A DNA stretch of 64,000 bases from Tubiluchus corallicola (GCA_030141605.1 JAQGDQ010000835.1:26305-90304); one strand, 5' to 3'; numbered from the stretch's first letter, positions 1-12,339 are shown. The notes: a model not told the origin generated them from the letters alone. Numbers and translations are program-made.

Positions 1-996
1 AACCATGTTAGAGCACGCGTGAGCCACCATACTTATGCCTATAGACCTGTTGACATAATAGCGTACATCATGTTCTGAACTTTGCATAATGAATGTGTAA
101 TTGAAGGTTTCACAGTTAATGGTATCAATGAAATGTTGTATTTGCTACTAACAACATAATGGATATACCAATGTAAATAGCACTTACTTACTCATTATAT
201 ATATATAATTATTAGTCACTAGCAACCGTGCACAGTGGTCACGCAATTAACACATGAGCGTAACAATCTATAATTTTTGACAACCACACCAACCACGGCC
301 AAAACCAAGAGCAACATTGCATCTATCACTTAACCATCTATCATCTATGGATCTGAGTTCATCTAGTCCTGTTATTTCAACTAAGCTAGCATCACTGTAT
401 AACATGTTATGAATTTTATATGCCATTATCTAGCCTGGTCATCACGCAATAGATAATTAAGCAATTCACGTCAAACGCGTCACCGAGTAAGATTGACTTT
501 AATTAAATTCGACATGTAGGTGTCATATACAGCATAATACAATGATGTCTACCGTTACAGCCAGAGCTCAATTATGACCGGCCCCTATGATCAACAATTT
601 GCGGCCCCTAGGCTAATGAAATTATGGGCTCCCTCAGACGGAGCCACCCTCTAATTTGCTCGCACTCGTTTCGGATATTCTTTACCTGAGTTATACTTAC
701 TTCAACAACACTTGCACAGCTGAGGACCCCATATTTCAAATAAAGGGCTTCAAACAAGGCTAAAATAAAAGGCCCCAAACAGGGATCTTTTATCTCAAAT
801 GAGGAGCCAGTTTAAAATGTCATTATCAATTTACACAGTAACTTCACATCATTTACATTTTTAAAACAACAGCACTTTTATTAAAACTTAAATTTACAAT
901 TGCTTAGAAACATGTCCAATCGATTCTACATCAATCAACCCTCATCATCAGTGGTACACTATACAAACAACAACCAGTTTATATAGGCAGAAACTA
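1..996. other. AT-rich non-coding sequence
   Basis: I see no gene or clear mobile element here. It is AT-rich, with a short TA run near 200 and a degenerate purine-rich stretch around 720-800. All reading frames are short. Confidence 0.5.
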
Positions 997-1244
997 CAGT
1001 ATAGAAAATTATGCATTAATTACGTATTTACAAAGAAGCCAAAGCAATGAATAAACAGACCTGTAGAACAGAAATAGATACAGCGACAAATACCTAATTT
1101 TCTATAATGTGCACAATTTTTATACTGTAGGTTCTGCCTGTATAAAATGGTTTCAGTATAGAAAATTATGTACTAATTATGTATTTACAAACAAGCCAAA
1201 ATAATGAATAAACAGGGCTTTAGAAAAGAAATAGATACAGCGAC
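997..1244. repeat. Two diverged direct copies of a ~90-bp unit
   Basis: The segment starting CAGTATAGAAAATTATG at 997 recurs at 1154, about 157 bases on, and both copies run to ATAGATACAGCGAC. Between them, 1121-1145 is an inverted version of 981-1005 (a GGCAGAAACTACAGTATA-like sequence), so this may be the remains of a small inverted-repeat element inserted between or within the copies. Confidence 0.55.
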
Positions 1245-1316
1245 TATTCATGGCGAATTTGGTCCTATATTAGTTATTTTATAACATTGTACAGATTGTA
1301 TGAGAAGGCTATAGAT

Positions 1317-1680
1317 AGGCAGGAGAGAGAAACAGAGAGAGGGAAAAGAGGGAGAGTGAGAGAGGAGAGAGAAAGAGGAGGGAGGGAGAGAGAGAGAGAG
1401 AGGAGGGAGGGAGATAGAGATAGAAGGAGGGAGGGAGATAGAGATAGAAAGGAGGGAGGGAGGGAGACGGAGAAGAGGGAGAGTGAGAGAGAGAGAGAGA
1501 AAGAGGGAGGGAGAGAGAGAGAGAGAGAGGAGGGAGGGAGAGAGATAGAGATAGAAGGGAGGGAGATAGAGGAGGGAGGGCTATAGAGAAGAAAGAGGGA
1601 GATAGAGATAGAGAGGAGGGAGGGAGATAGAGAGGAGGGAGGGAGGGAGATAGAGAGAGTGAGCAGAGGGGGAAACGCAA
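1317..1680. repeat. GA-rich simple-sequence tract
   Basis: This is an almost pure purine tract on the plus strand made of GAGAGA, GGAGGGAG and GATAGA words. Open frames across it encode only Arg/Glu/Gly on one strand and Ser/Leu/Pro on the other, so they are low-complexity artefacts, not genes. Long purine-pyrimidine mirror tracts can form triplex DNA; that is general knowledge, not something shown here. Confidence 0.9.
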
Positions 1681-1977
1681 AAAGGGGAGCGCATGAGGAA
1701 AAAGATGGGGAGTAGTAGCAGGCGTGCATAAATGATAGAAAGTAGAGCAAACAAGAGAGTGAGAAGGAGATGAAGATGTATAAGGACGGAAGTTTTTCAT
1801 TATCTTGCTTCGACGGAGCTTCCTATACAAATTTATCATTAAAATTGTGAAAATTCTTGTATACATGTTGACAGTCAACATCTTATTGAAAAAACTGAAC
1901 ATTAAATTTGATCATGCTGGGAATATCACTGGCCGTATGCAGGTCTCAATACAATACAGGCCAAGTAATATTACCCG

Positions 1978-2359
1978 CAGTGGCGTAGCAAGTGTTTGTA
2001 GCGCCTGCCGCCTGGGGACGAAAAACTTCTGGCGCCGTTACGCCGCTGTACCCTTCTAATGTTTGATCACTTGTTTCGTGGGTGAAGCCACAAATTATAC
2101 GCGTTTTTTGCGACGCGACGCTCTACGCACGTTAGTCTTTTTCTAGGCTGTATGTAGTAATTAAGTCAGCTACGTTGATACCTGATTAGGCAATTTTGTT
2201 ATAATTTGAAGATATTTATCAATTGTTTTGTTAATGTCAAATTAGTTTATAATAATTAACACCCGGAGATTTACAATAATTAACAATTAATAAATAACTC
2301 TCACCTTTACACCCGGAGACGATTGCCCCCCCTTTTGCCCCCACCTTGCTATGCCTCTG
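1978..2359. mobile_element. hAT-like MITE
   Basis: The left end reads CAGTGGCGTAGCAAG and the right end, reverse-complemented, reads CAGAGGCATAGCAAG, giving a 15-bp imperfect terminal inverted repeat. The 8-bp flanks ATTACCCG and GTCACCCG match at 6 of 8 positions, as expected for an old hAT target duplication. No transposase frame lies inside its 382 bases, so it is a non-autonomous element. A C-rich run lies near its right end (about 2320-2342). Confidence 0.6.
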
Positions 2360-2679
2360 GTCACCCGCAGTTAAGTTGAGAAATTAATGTTAATTTATGC
2401 ATTATCACGCAAATTATGCTTGACTCAGCTAGTAGCTTTCTATTGATCCGGGTAGCTTTAGTTGATATTATACTGCAGTATGCTTTGCAAGCAATTAAAA
2501 GGTAAAACAATTCCGCAAAATTAAAACTTCCATGAAATAATAGCCTTTTGTAATTATTTTCGTTAATTTTACTCACCCTCAAAAAAATATAATTTATGAT
2601 ACCAATGCACGACAACGTGTCAGGAAATAATAGTTCCACTGTTGCACAATCTATTGTCTTTCTTCCTATTATTTCCACT

Positions 2680-4852
2680 AACTCATCATTCTTCCTGTCG
2701 TGTGTGATCTAACCTTTCTCCCAGTTCCTTTTTTGTTCACTTTTTTTATCAAGTGCTGGTTCACTTGACAGTGGGCTTATACAAGCCTTTGCTTCTCTAG
2801 TCCACTGCAGTACAATTAATCTTTTATGATAACGATGGTGTATATAAGTTCAGCAGCAGATACACTTAAGACATGGTTTCAACTGACGAAAGGTTTCAAA
2901 CTAAAAACTTTGCCCTTTAAAAACACACACACACACACTCGGAAACGCTGGGCGAGTATAATGCTTCTCAAAATAAAGTGGTGCAGGATTAGCATTAACC
3001 TCTCACAGAGAATGGTGACACAGCAGTTACATTCTTCTTCACGCCGAAAATACAAACCCTATGAGAAAGAGAGATCCAGTTTTCCGGACTTCCCATGAGA
3101 AACTCACCTGAATAACGTGTACAATTTGGAAATGCTTTTCAATGAGCAGCAAGAAAAACGAGTGTACAAGCTAGCAAAATACCAAACATTCAAAAATCAT
3201 GATTTAAAAATGTTATATTTATGTTGATTTTCGTCTGTTCATCATTTGAACAGTCAGAATTCTATTTTAATTTGGCTTTTTAAATTTTCAAGTTTGTGTG
3301 TCACATTTTTGGTGGATTTGCAAAATATTTAAAAAAAATGGGTTTCGGAAATTTTGCGAGGGTGTGAAGTTTCCCGATGTGAAGCGGTACAAGATTTGTG
3401 CTTACCTCTCTGACAGAGAGTGCCGGCTGTCAATTGCTTTAACATTTTCTTCTCGCCAATCAACCCCCCCCCCCACCCTAGCAGAAACAGATCCAGTCAA
3501 CCTGCAGTATTGTGTAATAATTTATGTTACCATGTATTACACGTCATTACATTGTACTAAATGTGATAATAATAAAAACCTCAAAACTTCAAAATAAGCA
3601 AGTTGCAAATAAAAAACATATTGTTTAGTATTTCGTTACTGTGGCAACCGTTGACTGTTTGTTGATGCACTACCCAAAATTTGTTAAGAAATATGTTGCT
3701 TTTGCACTAAATGATTGTACAGCAGCCACGAAGTTATCTTTTAAAAAGGAACACTTATATTAACAAAGTACTAGGGCCTATACTGAAAAGACATTAAAAA
3801 GGTATTATTTTAACATTTCAGTCATTACAATAATTATTTCTTACTTCCTGTAGTTTTTAAATTTTTTCCATTTCTTATTGTTTGAAATCAAAAATCAGCT
3901 TTGGAGAAATGAGTCATGATGCAAGCATTTTTATGGAGAAACCAACGTGAATCGACCATTGTTTATTTACTAACCGCAGATATGTGAATAACTTCAGTTC
4001 TTAACATAAAGATGCTTCTTTATTCAAAGTTAAACGCTCTTTCTCATGGATTCGTGGGTTTTTGTCTTCAGTTTCTACTGCGCAGTGAGAGTTTCTTCTT
4101 TGTGGTTGAACTGATTAATGGAAAGGTTTAATCAAGTGGACTGTCTTTCCGGTAATCAGACCATGAGTAAAAGAGCACCTGTTAAACTATGTTAAAAGCG
4201 TTAGACTATGATAGATAATTATGCTGATGAATGCTGGCATGAAGCCCAGTTAAGGTGTGGTGTCACGTGAGCAAGTGATTCAGTACCGAAGCATAGGCGT
4301 CGATGCGTGGAAGCTCGGCGCACGAGATATAAGCCTTGTGATGCGCCCAGCTCAGGCGATTGAGTCTCGGAAGTGAAGGAGAGCAGGCTAGGTCAGGGGG
4401 CTTGGCATTACTATCTCTTATATTTATTGCGTTTGATGTTCAATAAGCGTGTAGTTTTATAATCTGACTCTTCATAGTTTTGCCACCCCTAAATCACCAA
4501 TAATTAGCTTTACACGCCCAATATGACGATTTATTTTACTCCATGGCCCGTCCAGTTAAGTCTTCTGCATTTTATCTTCCTGGTTCGTTTTTTTCCTTAA
4601 CTCTGTCGTACAAATCTTTGTTACTTATAATATTTGGCAGTTTTACTTGCAATAATGATCTGTATAAGCGTCGTTGAAATGCATCTGTCTTCAGCTGATT
4701 ATTTACTTTCAAGATTCATAATTCCTAATTGTATAAAAAATGGAAGATATGTAAGCGTTGAATATCCTAAGCTTACAACTTAGACTAATATTCTAGCTAT
4801 TGAAGATGTTTTTAAGTTTTGAGAAAGCCGCTAGTACCAGGCCAATATCTTC
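2680..4852. other. Non-coding, no assignable feature
   Basis: I found no convincing exon here. A short (CA)n run lies at about 2922-2938 and a C-run near 3466. At 4200-4400 a more GC-rich patch contains CATGAAGCCCAGTT, a word also found near 9058 just downstream of a LINE remnant, so this patch may derive from a repeat. Confidence 0.4.
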
Positions 4853-5345
4853 TTTCTTTTGATATCTTCTTCAGTATCAGACAGTCTGCCAGGATATTTA
4901 CATTTCTGGATTCATCGAATATTTTCTTTCTTTTGATATCTTCTTCAGTATCAGACAGTCTGCCAAGATATTTGCATTTCTAGATTCATTGAATATTTTC
5001 TTTCTTTTGATATTTTCTTCAGTATCAGACAGTCTGCCAAGATATTTGCATTTCTGGATTCATCGAATATTTTCTTTCTTTTCATATCTTCTTCAGTATC
5101 AGACAGTCTGCCAAGATATTTGCATTTCTAGATTCATTGAATATTTTCTTTCTTTTGATATTTTCTTCAGTATCAGACAGTCTGCCATGATAATTTGCAT
5201 TTTTGGATTCATATTTTCTTTCTTTTCATATCTTCTTCAGTATCAGACAGTCTGCCAAGATATTTGCATTTCTAGATTCATTGAATATTTTCTTTCTTTT
5301 GATATTTTCTTCAGTATCAGACAGTCTGCCATGATAATCTGCATT
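4853..5345. repeat. 74-bp minisatellite, about 7 copies
   Basis: The word CAGTATCAGACAGTCTGCC occurs at about 4872, 4946, 5020, 5094, 5168, 5238 and 5312, so the period is 74 bp with one 70-bp unit. Copies differ at a few positions (GATATC/CATATC, CATCGAAT/CATTGAAT). A 147-codon open frame over it is a by-product of the repeat; because 74 is not a multiple of three it does not repeat in one frame. Confidence 0.9.
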
Positions 5346-5599
5346 TTTGGTTTCGTCTTTGTGATTAATGTGAAACTCCTCAGTGTTGCTTTCATTTATT
5401 TTAAATTCATATTTGTTTCAGGGAGACTGTAGGTGACTGTAGCATTATTTCAGTAACTATTTAAGACTACTAATTTTCATAACTCGTACTTTATTCAACC
5501 CTATCTTGAATAACGAGGGCGTTTCAAAACTTCGTGCTATGACACCACGTAATATTTAACTAACACGAGTTATAGCTTGCACTTAGTTTTTTGACGTTT

Positions 5600-5885
5600 T
5601 TGAGAGAGGCCTGGCTTAGTGGTTATGATGTAATCTATACAGCAGTACAGCACGCACAGTGTTAAGCACTGCTCGATTTGTGATAGGAATTGGTGGGTGA
5701 ATACCATAAGGCAAGTCTGTGGGACTTTATTATTTTCTCATATTATCTCCAGCCATTTCTTTGCTTTGTGGAGGACTCAGAACTTGTCCAAAATAGGGTT
5801 GTTTGGTGTCAAATTCTTTTGATAGTGAGCGAGATTTCACATCAGTCACAATTACCTATATTAAATGCACCTTCCCATTGACTGT
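5600..5885 (+). mobile_element. Possible tRNA-derived SINE fragment
   Basis: The word TGGCTTAGTGGTTATGATG near 5615 resembles a pol III A box of a tRNA head. I cannot find a good B box or fold a complete tRNA, and the open frame at 5690-5881 has no recognisable protein. The SINE call is tentative. Confidence 0.3.
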
Positions 5886-5964
5886 CGAATTAATGATACA
5901 TTATGTGGTCATTAACTCAAACTGACAAACATAAACTTTTCAGTTGAATTCGATTCTCATTTCA

Positions 5965-6188
5965 ATTTTCGCTTTCACAAACAAGTCCAACACGCTAATG
6001 GAATATTTTTGATGTTGAAAATTGTTAGTTTGTGATGTCATCAATAGTTGAGCTCGCCTGCCGTTAATTAAGATTTTAATCTATTATTTAATTATCAGAA
6101 ACGCTTTGCATTATTAATCGTGTTAAAATGTATACTTTTTAGACTTGATAATGGGGTAGTGTATAAAAAAGCATCCTCTCTATCTTAA
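5965..6188 (+). mobile_element. TTAA-MITE family 1, truncated copy
   Basis: Shares GTGATGTCATCAATAGTTG and the following GTTAATTAAG...CAGAAACGC block with copies at 11222, 12340, 16345, 20180, 21095, 41772/46699 and 48471. Only the right half is present. It ends with a degenerate version of the family's right terminus, just before a TTAA-like site. Confidence 0.7.
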
Positions 6189-6359
6189 TGATGGTGCCTC
6201 TATTAAGCAATAGAGTGATTAAATTTGAAACTGAAGTAATTAAAAATCTTGCTCATTTGTTACTGGGCGCACACAATTCAATTCAAATTTAATTTAAAAG
6301 GTTTATCTCTAATATATTATTTATAGCCCAAATACAACAAATTATGTAAAGTGTGTAGA

Positions 6360-6740
6360 AATGGGGTGGCGAAAGACCAGGAGGTCATCGAGTCAGCCAC
6401 CCCTATATAACTTAGGAATAGTATAAAGCACGGCAGGCAGACGACATGGTTAAGTGAATAATATGTAGTTAGATCTTAAGTGTAGCAAATAAACAAAATG
6501 CAATGCAGTTATATTATAATTATACCAATGGAAAAAAGAAAGCAAATAATGCAGTTAAATATTAAAACAACAACTGAACAAGTCATGAATGCAACAACAA
6601 AAAAGCAAGTAATCTGGTTAAATCATAAATGCAGCGAATGAACTAAAATGCAGCAAATGAACGAAAATGTAGTTAAATCATGAATGCACAATAAAAAAAA
6701 AACAAGGAAGAAAATTTGTGCAGTAAGTCTTAAATAAAGT
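6360..6740. other. AT-rich stretch with a dispersed-repeat motif
   Basis: The phrase around 6370-6405 (a GAAAGACC...GTCA...CACCCCTAT block) recurs around 25395-25445 and 26835-26885 and, inverted, near 59150-59185 and 59390-59430. It is probably part of a dispersed short repeat. The rest is A-rich with recurring AATGCAG words, and no gene is visible. Confidence 0.4.
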
Positions 6741-6953
6741 AAATGAACAAAAGCAATCACGGTAAAAAATGTGTCTGAAAAAAGCTGTACAAGGAATAGA
6801 CGTACGTTATCCGATAGATCCTAAACAGGCCTACGTGCATAATTATTTTCATATTCGTAATTCACAAACGTGTTTTCCGGCTTTCGCTTCGTTTGTGACC
6901 CGAATTAGCACTGACCCTGGCGAGTCTGATTGGGGAAACGCTGTAGTGCACAA

Positions 6954-7232
6954 AGGGCCTATTTCAGGGGGAGAAGTGGGGATACTTCCCCGGGGCGTCA
7001 CCCTCCAGGGGTGACAAGTATTAAGGACTCGTGTTAAGAATAAAGCAGTTTTTCTTTCAATTGTTCTTTCCTTTCACAACTGTATGACTCCATATTTCTC
7101 CGGCGTTCTAGCAGTTCAAAAAATTTCTGGGCGCTAACCATGGTGCCTGCGCTTCGACACCTCCCCCCCCCCCCGAGGGGGCCTCACACGCCTCACTTCC
7201 CCGGGCCTCGCTTAGGCTGAAATAGGCCCTGA
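6954..7232. mobile_element. hAT-like MITE with perfect 8-bp target duplication
   Basis: The ends are AGGGCCTATTTCAG at 6954 and its inverted copy CTGAAATAGGCCCT ending about 7230, flanked on both sides by GTGCACAA (6946-6953 and 7233-7240). An exact 8-bp duplication with a terminus close to CAGGGCC is typical of hAT elements. The 279-bp interior is GC-rich, with a C-run at about 7167-7178 and no transposase. Confidence 0.75.
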
Positions 7233-7754
7233 GTGCACAATATATAAAACCTGGCTCACTTTCAAATTTTGTTCTTAATTTGGCCCGATTACGAAAGGAC
7301 GATAAAGCTGTTTAAAAATTTAACGCCTAGGCCTATAAGCAGGCTATGATTTACATGAATAAAATATGAGAATGAAATTCAACTTACTTCGTTTGCCTCG
7401 AGATGCTTTATTTGACCGTACCACTTAGTCCGTGGTTTACGTCTATAACACACCTAACAGCTAGTGTTTTCTGCTGCAAATTCTGTAGTCTTTCAAAGTG
7501 ACCATGGCGGGTGGATTGATCGATATCGCAAGCCCTCAACGTACTGTGCGATTCTGCGTCCGAAATGCAGTCGAGTTTCGAGTGTTTGGAGACACCCGGC
7601 TTCTCTAATATATATGATTGTAGCGGGAGACTGAAGCCAAAATTATCAAAATGAATCCTCCGCGTGAGAGGATTTTACAGCAGTTATTATAACAGCTCAC
7701 ACTGCTTGTGACTGTCATCTGATTCAGTGTTTCATGCAAGAATTGGACAGTTTA

Positions 7755-8495
7755 GTCACTTGTGTCATCAAAACATCAAGGTCACCATACAAGGCCGGCA
7801 CTAGGCAGTTTGACGCCGTAGGCAAAAGCATTTTAGCACCACATTAGTCTCTTGTGTCATCAAAACATCAAGGTCACCATCCAAGGCCGGCTCTAGGCAG
7901 TTTGACGCCGTAGGCAAAAGCATTTTAGCACCACATTAGTCTCTTGTGTCATCAAAACATCGAGGTCACCATCCAAGGCCGGCTCTAGGCAGTTTGACGC
8001 CGTAGGCAAAAGCATTTTAGCACCTCCTTAGTCTCTTGTGTCACCAAAGCATCAAGGTCACCATCCTAGGCCGGCACTAGGCAGTTTGACGCCGTAGGCA
8101 AAAGCATTTTAGCACCACATTAGTCTCTTGTGTCATCAAAACATCAAGGTCACCATCCAAGGCCGGCTCTAGGCAGTTTGACGACGTAGGCAAAAGCATT
8201 TTAGCACCTCCTTAGTCTCTTGTGTCATCAAAACATCAAGGTCACCATCCAAGGCCGGCTCTAGGCAGTTTGACGCCGTAGGCAAAAGTATTTTAGCACC
8301 TCCTTAGTCTCTTGTGTCACCAAAGCATCAAGGTCACCATCCAAGGCCAGCCCTAGGCAGTTTGACGCGTCAGGTAAGTATTTTAGCACCACATTAGTCT
8401 CTTGTGTCATCAAAACATCAAGGTCACCATCCAAGGCCAGCCCTAGGCAGTTTTACGCGTCAGGTGAGTATTTTTAGCATCCCATTAGTCTCTTG
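7755..8495. repeat. 92-bp minisatellite, about 8 copies
   Basis: CTTGTGTCATCAAAACATC starts at about 7759, 7851, 7943, 8035, 8127, 8219, 8311 and 8401, a strict 92-bp period with the last units slightly shorter. Each unit contains AGGCAGTTTGACGCCGTAGG. Two interleaved variants (CACCACATT and CACCTCCTT, with CACCAAAGC linked to the latter) suggest duplication of blocks of units. Confidence 0.92.
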
Positions 8496-8697
8496 TCAAG
8501 CCCTTCCCTATGATCCCCGTTCGCCCACTCACAAAATTGAATTTTTGTTTCATGTAATATCATGTTTTATCCGGTCACCGTTTCCTTTTAATTCGCGTAG
8601 AAAATGTGTACGACCGAATCCCAGCAGAATTATTAAATATAAAATATTGTGAGTGCGCATTAGATGTCGGAAGAAATACTGTCAATAATGCCGTCCG

Positions 8698-9010
8698 TGG
8701 TGAACTGAGTCCACCATAAATGTCTTCGGAAAAGGCTAAAAATATCCTATCGCGACCATGTTACCAATGTGGAAGTCCTACAGCAGGCGCAGTCAAGATG
8801 GTTGCTGGAAATAGTCGCAGAGAGAAGGCTGAGATTGGCTGGACATAATCTACGCCTACCGGAACAACACCACTCCAAAATAGCGTTACGCTGGGAACCA
8901 CCTGGTGGAAAAAGGAAAAGAGGACGGTCAAAAACAACGTGGCGCAGATCTTTTAAACAAGACCTTCAGGCTATGAACAGACGTTGGGAGAACATCGAGT
9001 AAAAACGTTC
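8698..9010 (+). pseudogene. LINE 3' remnant (reverse transcriptase C-terminal tail)
   Basis: The translated tail contains TNVEVLQQAQSRWL, RRLRLAGHNLRLPEQ and PPGGKRKRGRSKTTWRRSF, followed by a Trp-Glu-Asn-Ile-Glu ending. This arrangement (RLRLAGH...R.P, then KRKRGR-KTTWRR) is the familiar C-terminal end of non-LTR retrotransposon polyproteins. The frame before 8769 is broken by stops, so only a truncated, decayed 3' piece remains. Confidence 0.75.
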
Positions 9011-9500
9011 TATATTACACTGGTTTCTCACATCTCGGGGAAAACCGGCTCGTGATGCATGAAGCCCAGTTCACTCGTGCAATAAAGTTCAAGCTACAAT
9101 TAAGCGGCCTACAACGATTATTCGAAGTATAAAATTACAGAAAAACAGGCAGGAATAATAACGAAAACAATTTATTCGTTGCGCACTTATTGCAAGTTCA
9201 AACCAGAATTTAAGCAAGAAAACTATTTACATTTTATAAACAAGAAATATGAAAAAATCATGATCATGAATAAGTGCGCAGTTTTTTGGCTACTATAGTT
9301 ATAATGCAATAGATTTGTTTTGTACTTTTGTATTTTCTTATATGTATTTCATCAAAATGTAATGTATATGCCAATAATAAAATTCTAAATTCTGTAATAT
9401 AATATAATATAATTTACCTGTGCGTTGGGCTCACACATGCATTAAAGTGCACTAATTAACTTTTGTTAATTACGTTTCTACAGTTCATGTTGATTTGATT
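9011..9500. other. Non-coding sequence after the LINE remnant
   Basis: AT-rich sequence with a short TATAATA-type run near 9395. It may include the LINE 3' untranslated part. No exon was recognised. Confidence 0.4.
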
Positions 9501-9504
9501 TAAA

Positions 9505-9675
9505 CTTCAACTCATTTTGAAAACTTTACTCATTTTGAAAACTTCACTCATTTTGAAACTTCACTCAATCTGAAAACATTTTGAAAATTCACCCATTTTG
9601 AAAACTTCACTCATGTTGAAAACTTCACTCATTTTGAAAACTTCACTCATGTTGAAAACTTCACTCATTTTGAAA
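9505..9675. repeat. Short tandem repeat, ~18-19 bp unit
   Basis: The phrase ACTCATTTTGAAAACTTC is repeated about eight to nine times with small changes (ATGTTG for ATTTTG; a shortened copy near 9560). Confidence 0.85.
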
Positions 9676-11221
9676 TTGAATTTATGACCCACTGTATGTC
9701 CCGGGCTTCCAGGAGTAATCAAAATTTCTGTCATCTCTGGTAGGGGTGCTGATAGTTCATTAGCAACACGTTTGCTGCCTTTCTGGTTGCTTGTGTTACA
9801 CTGGTGAAAGGTTCAATTTTTATAGATTTATCTGCTATAATTAGATAAACGTTAATATAAGGAACGTTTTTTTTATAAAATGAAGAGCTCTTACTTACCT
9901 ACTGCTTTCTCATACAAACAATAAACTGTGCAAAATCAAGATCTTCAGTAGTGTCTGCACGCAATCACGTAATCTTGAGAAGCCAGGTAAAGTAAAGGTA
10001 GAAAGTGCTGAGAGAAGAGAGCCACGTGAATGAATCATATTTCGACAGTAAAATAACGCAAGCAGTAACTACTCTCTCCAAGCAACACACCTGGCTTTAT
10101 TGCACCCATGCTAGTCTGGGAGGAAGCACGTCTCTGCCCGTTTGCAATTAAAGTGCTATTGATTTTGTTGACGTAGAGATGTATGAATTAAAAAGCCGCA
10201 ATTCAAAATGTAGTCACTCCCTTTCAACTTTAAAAAAAACCGCCAGAAAAGAAAATATTTCAAAAGAATTGAGAGTAACACAGTTTGATAATGGTAATCA
10301 CCTGCATTCTTTTTCCACAGTAAACTTAATAAAACGTGACTATGCTCAACAGGTTACTGAACACTTTATAATCATGATCACAGTTTTTCTTAGTTCTTGC
10401 TCCATTTCATCTTTCATTCACTACTCCCCCCACACTTTTATGTATATATTATCATCATTTCAATTATTAATCATTTCTTTAAGATTTCCACGTACAGTTT
10501 GGCCTGTCAAGCTATGCTTTTAGGCTCAAACTGTATGCATTAAAATTACTCTGTAATGTAATTTGCACATGTATATGCTGCATAAGAATCTCTTTTGTAA
10601 TTTCTGGATAATGTTGCATTTATATTTATATTTACTTCAGTGAAATTATCTGTATTTTTATTATAACTGTTAGATGCAGAGTGGAAATAAATAAACTTAT
10701 AAACTTGTATTTCCTATGTAGACCCAAATTTTCGAATGAAACTTCGACTTTTGACTCGTAACACGTACACTGATGCTTGTAAATTCTTGTATTTCAGGTC
10801 AGAATCAGGATAGAAATACAGTACAAAATAATCCTGTAAAAGGCCTCAAAAGAAATCAAAAATTTATTTACAATAATTACAAAAAAGTAAAGAAATCGTG
10901 ACCAACAACATGGCAGGTAGAAATTACAAAGTTACAGAGAAACCCTAGCTTAGTGAATAAGACAAACTACAGAGAAAGCGAGCAAAGTTTGTCGAACATT
11001 TTTTTTTAAAAAATTAAATTTTATTTTTCCGAGAAATGAGAAAACAACTCAATTAGTTATTGAGTGTAATTTTTAAAGGTGCCCACGTTCAGAATTTCAC
11101 TCAACAGAAAGCTGAGTATGTAACAAAAGCTGACATAAATATCTCATCAACATGGTGTACATTGAAAATTGTATATTGCTGAAACTATTGCAGCGAAAAG
11201 ACAATAATGTTATGTAACTTT
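9676..11221. other. Non-coding, nothing assignable
   Basis: A 114-codon frame at 10179-10523 has no recognisable domain and an AT-driven composition. The stretch around 10680-10710 (AAATAAATAAACTTATAAAC) looks like the 3' tail of a retroelement, but no coding remnant was found in front of it. Confidence 0.4.
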
Positions 11222-11765
11222 TTAAAGCAAAACCGGACCTAATCTTAAACTGTAGGTCAAAACAATCTACTCTTTAAAATACTACAAGGAAACATACTAT
11301 TTTTTTCAAAAACGACTTATGTGAAAGAATTATCACCACACAAACACAATTTCGCGTTTGCGCCACTAGTTTTTTGCTGTTACTGCATTTCGCCATTTGC
11401 TAGTTAGATAGGCACTGGTGCCTGCATTTTGGAAACACATTGCACATGAAACAGTTGCTGTACCTCTCAGTTCAGATGTGTTAGTTTGTGAAGAACTGGT
11501 AGCGCATGCGTGAGCAAAATGGTAAATTTGAAATTTGAATTTTTATCTTAAAATTTGCAGAGTCTTAGTACAACACATTGAATATTTTATAGCAGCAGTG
11601 AAATTCAATTTTCACTTTCGCATTCACGTGCAACATGCTCAAATAATGTTCGTGCTATTGAAAATTATGTTAGTTTGTGATGTCATCAATAGTTGGGCTC
11701 ACACGCCGTTAATTAAGTTTTCGATCTATTATTTGATTGCCAGAAATGCTTTTGCAGTATTATAA
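11222..11765 (+). mobile_element. TTAA-MITE family 1 copy
   Basis: It starts with TTAAAGCAAAACCGG, the left end of family 1, continues through CACACAAACACAATTTCGCG and TGATGTCATCAATAGTTG, and stops after CAGAAATGC without the usual right terminus. It then joins a 240-bp block also found at 20766-21003. Confidence 0.8.
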
Positions 11766-12003
11766 TTATTTTGGTAAATAATCTGCTCAAAAAAAGTACA
11801 TTAGAATTATAATGTAAACTATAAATTTGAACATTTTGTAGAAAGGTCATTCTATGTCAAGTTAGCCAAAGACTCCTGGGTTTACCATTTAAAATTTTGA
11901 TGAAAACTTGGAAGAAACGCACCTCTACAGGCACAAGGGAAAACCACATAGTTTCAGGGAAATTTTTGTTGCAGGTTCTGAACCTATGATCCTCCAAATT
12001 TTT
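11766..12003 (+). repeat. 240-bp block shared with 20766-21003
   Basis: Both blocks run from ATTATTTTGGTAAATAATCT to TTCTGAAC...CCTCCAAATTT with only scattered differences. Both follow a family 1 MITE in the same orientation, so MITE plus flank were copied together. A 90-codon frame over the second copy is not conserved in this one, which argues against a gene. Confidence 0.8.
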
Positions 12004-12339
12004 GGCTTCTCCGTCGCTTTCTTACAGTAGAGATTCGTGAGCAACTTTCAATGGCACAATTTCATTTTTAAAGCAAAAGGCAAGCTAACATCGGTCACCC
12101 CAGGTAATGTACTTTCAAACATAATATGTAAGTATACAGTGTACTTACATGGTAAGTTTTGATATATCAGAAGTGACCACTGCTTAAGCAGAGAACAGCT
12201 ATGAAGTTACAAAAAACCCAATTTCGGTTGCTTGGATAGGCACTTAAATTTTCTGACCTTAGCTTGTGAAGTAAGACGTGATCCTAGTATTACTTTGGCT
12301 ATTTTCATGCAGCAATAAATCTTCTGGGTTTTCAAGTGA

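Noticed and set aside
4205-4250. CTGATGA-ATGC-TG-GCAT-GAAG, hammerhead-like
   Set aside because: The stem II is neat, but the second box reads GAAG instead of GAAA and no stem III with a proper cleavage triplet is found.
6769-7014. 81-codon open frame
   Set aside because: No domain, and its end runs into the hAT-like MITE with its 8-bp duplication at 6946.
7755-8495. CRISPR-like array
   Set aside because: Whole 92-bp units are repeated without unique spacers, in a eukaryotic setting; this is a minisatellite.
10179-10523. 114-codon open frame
   Set aside because: No recognisable domain or splice-compatible neighbours; AT-driven composition.
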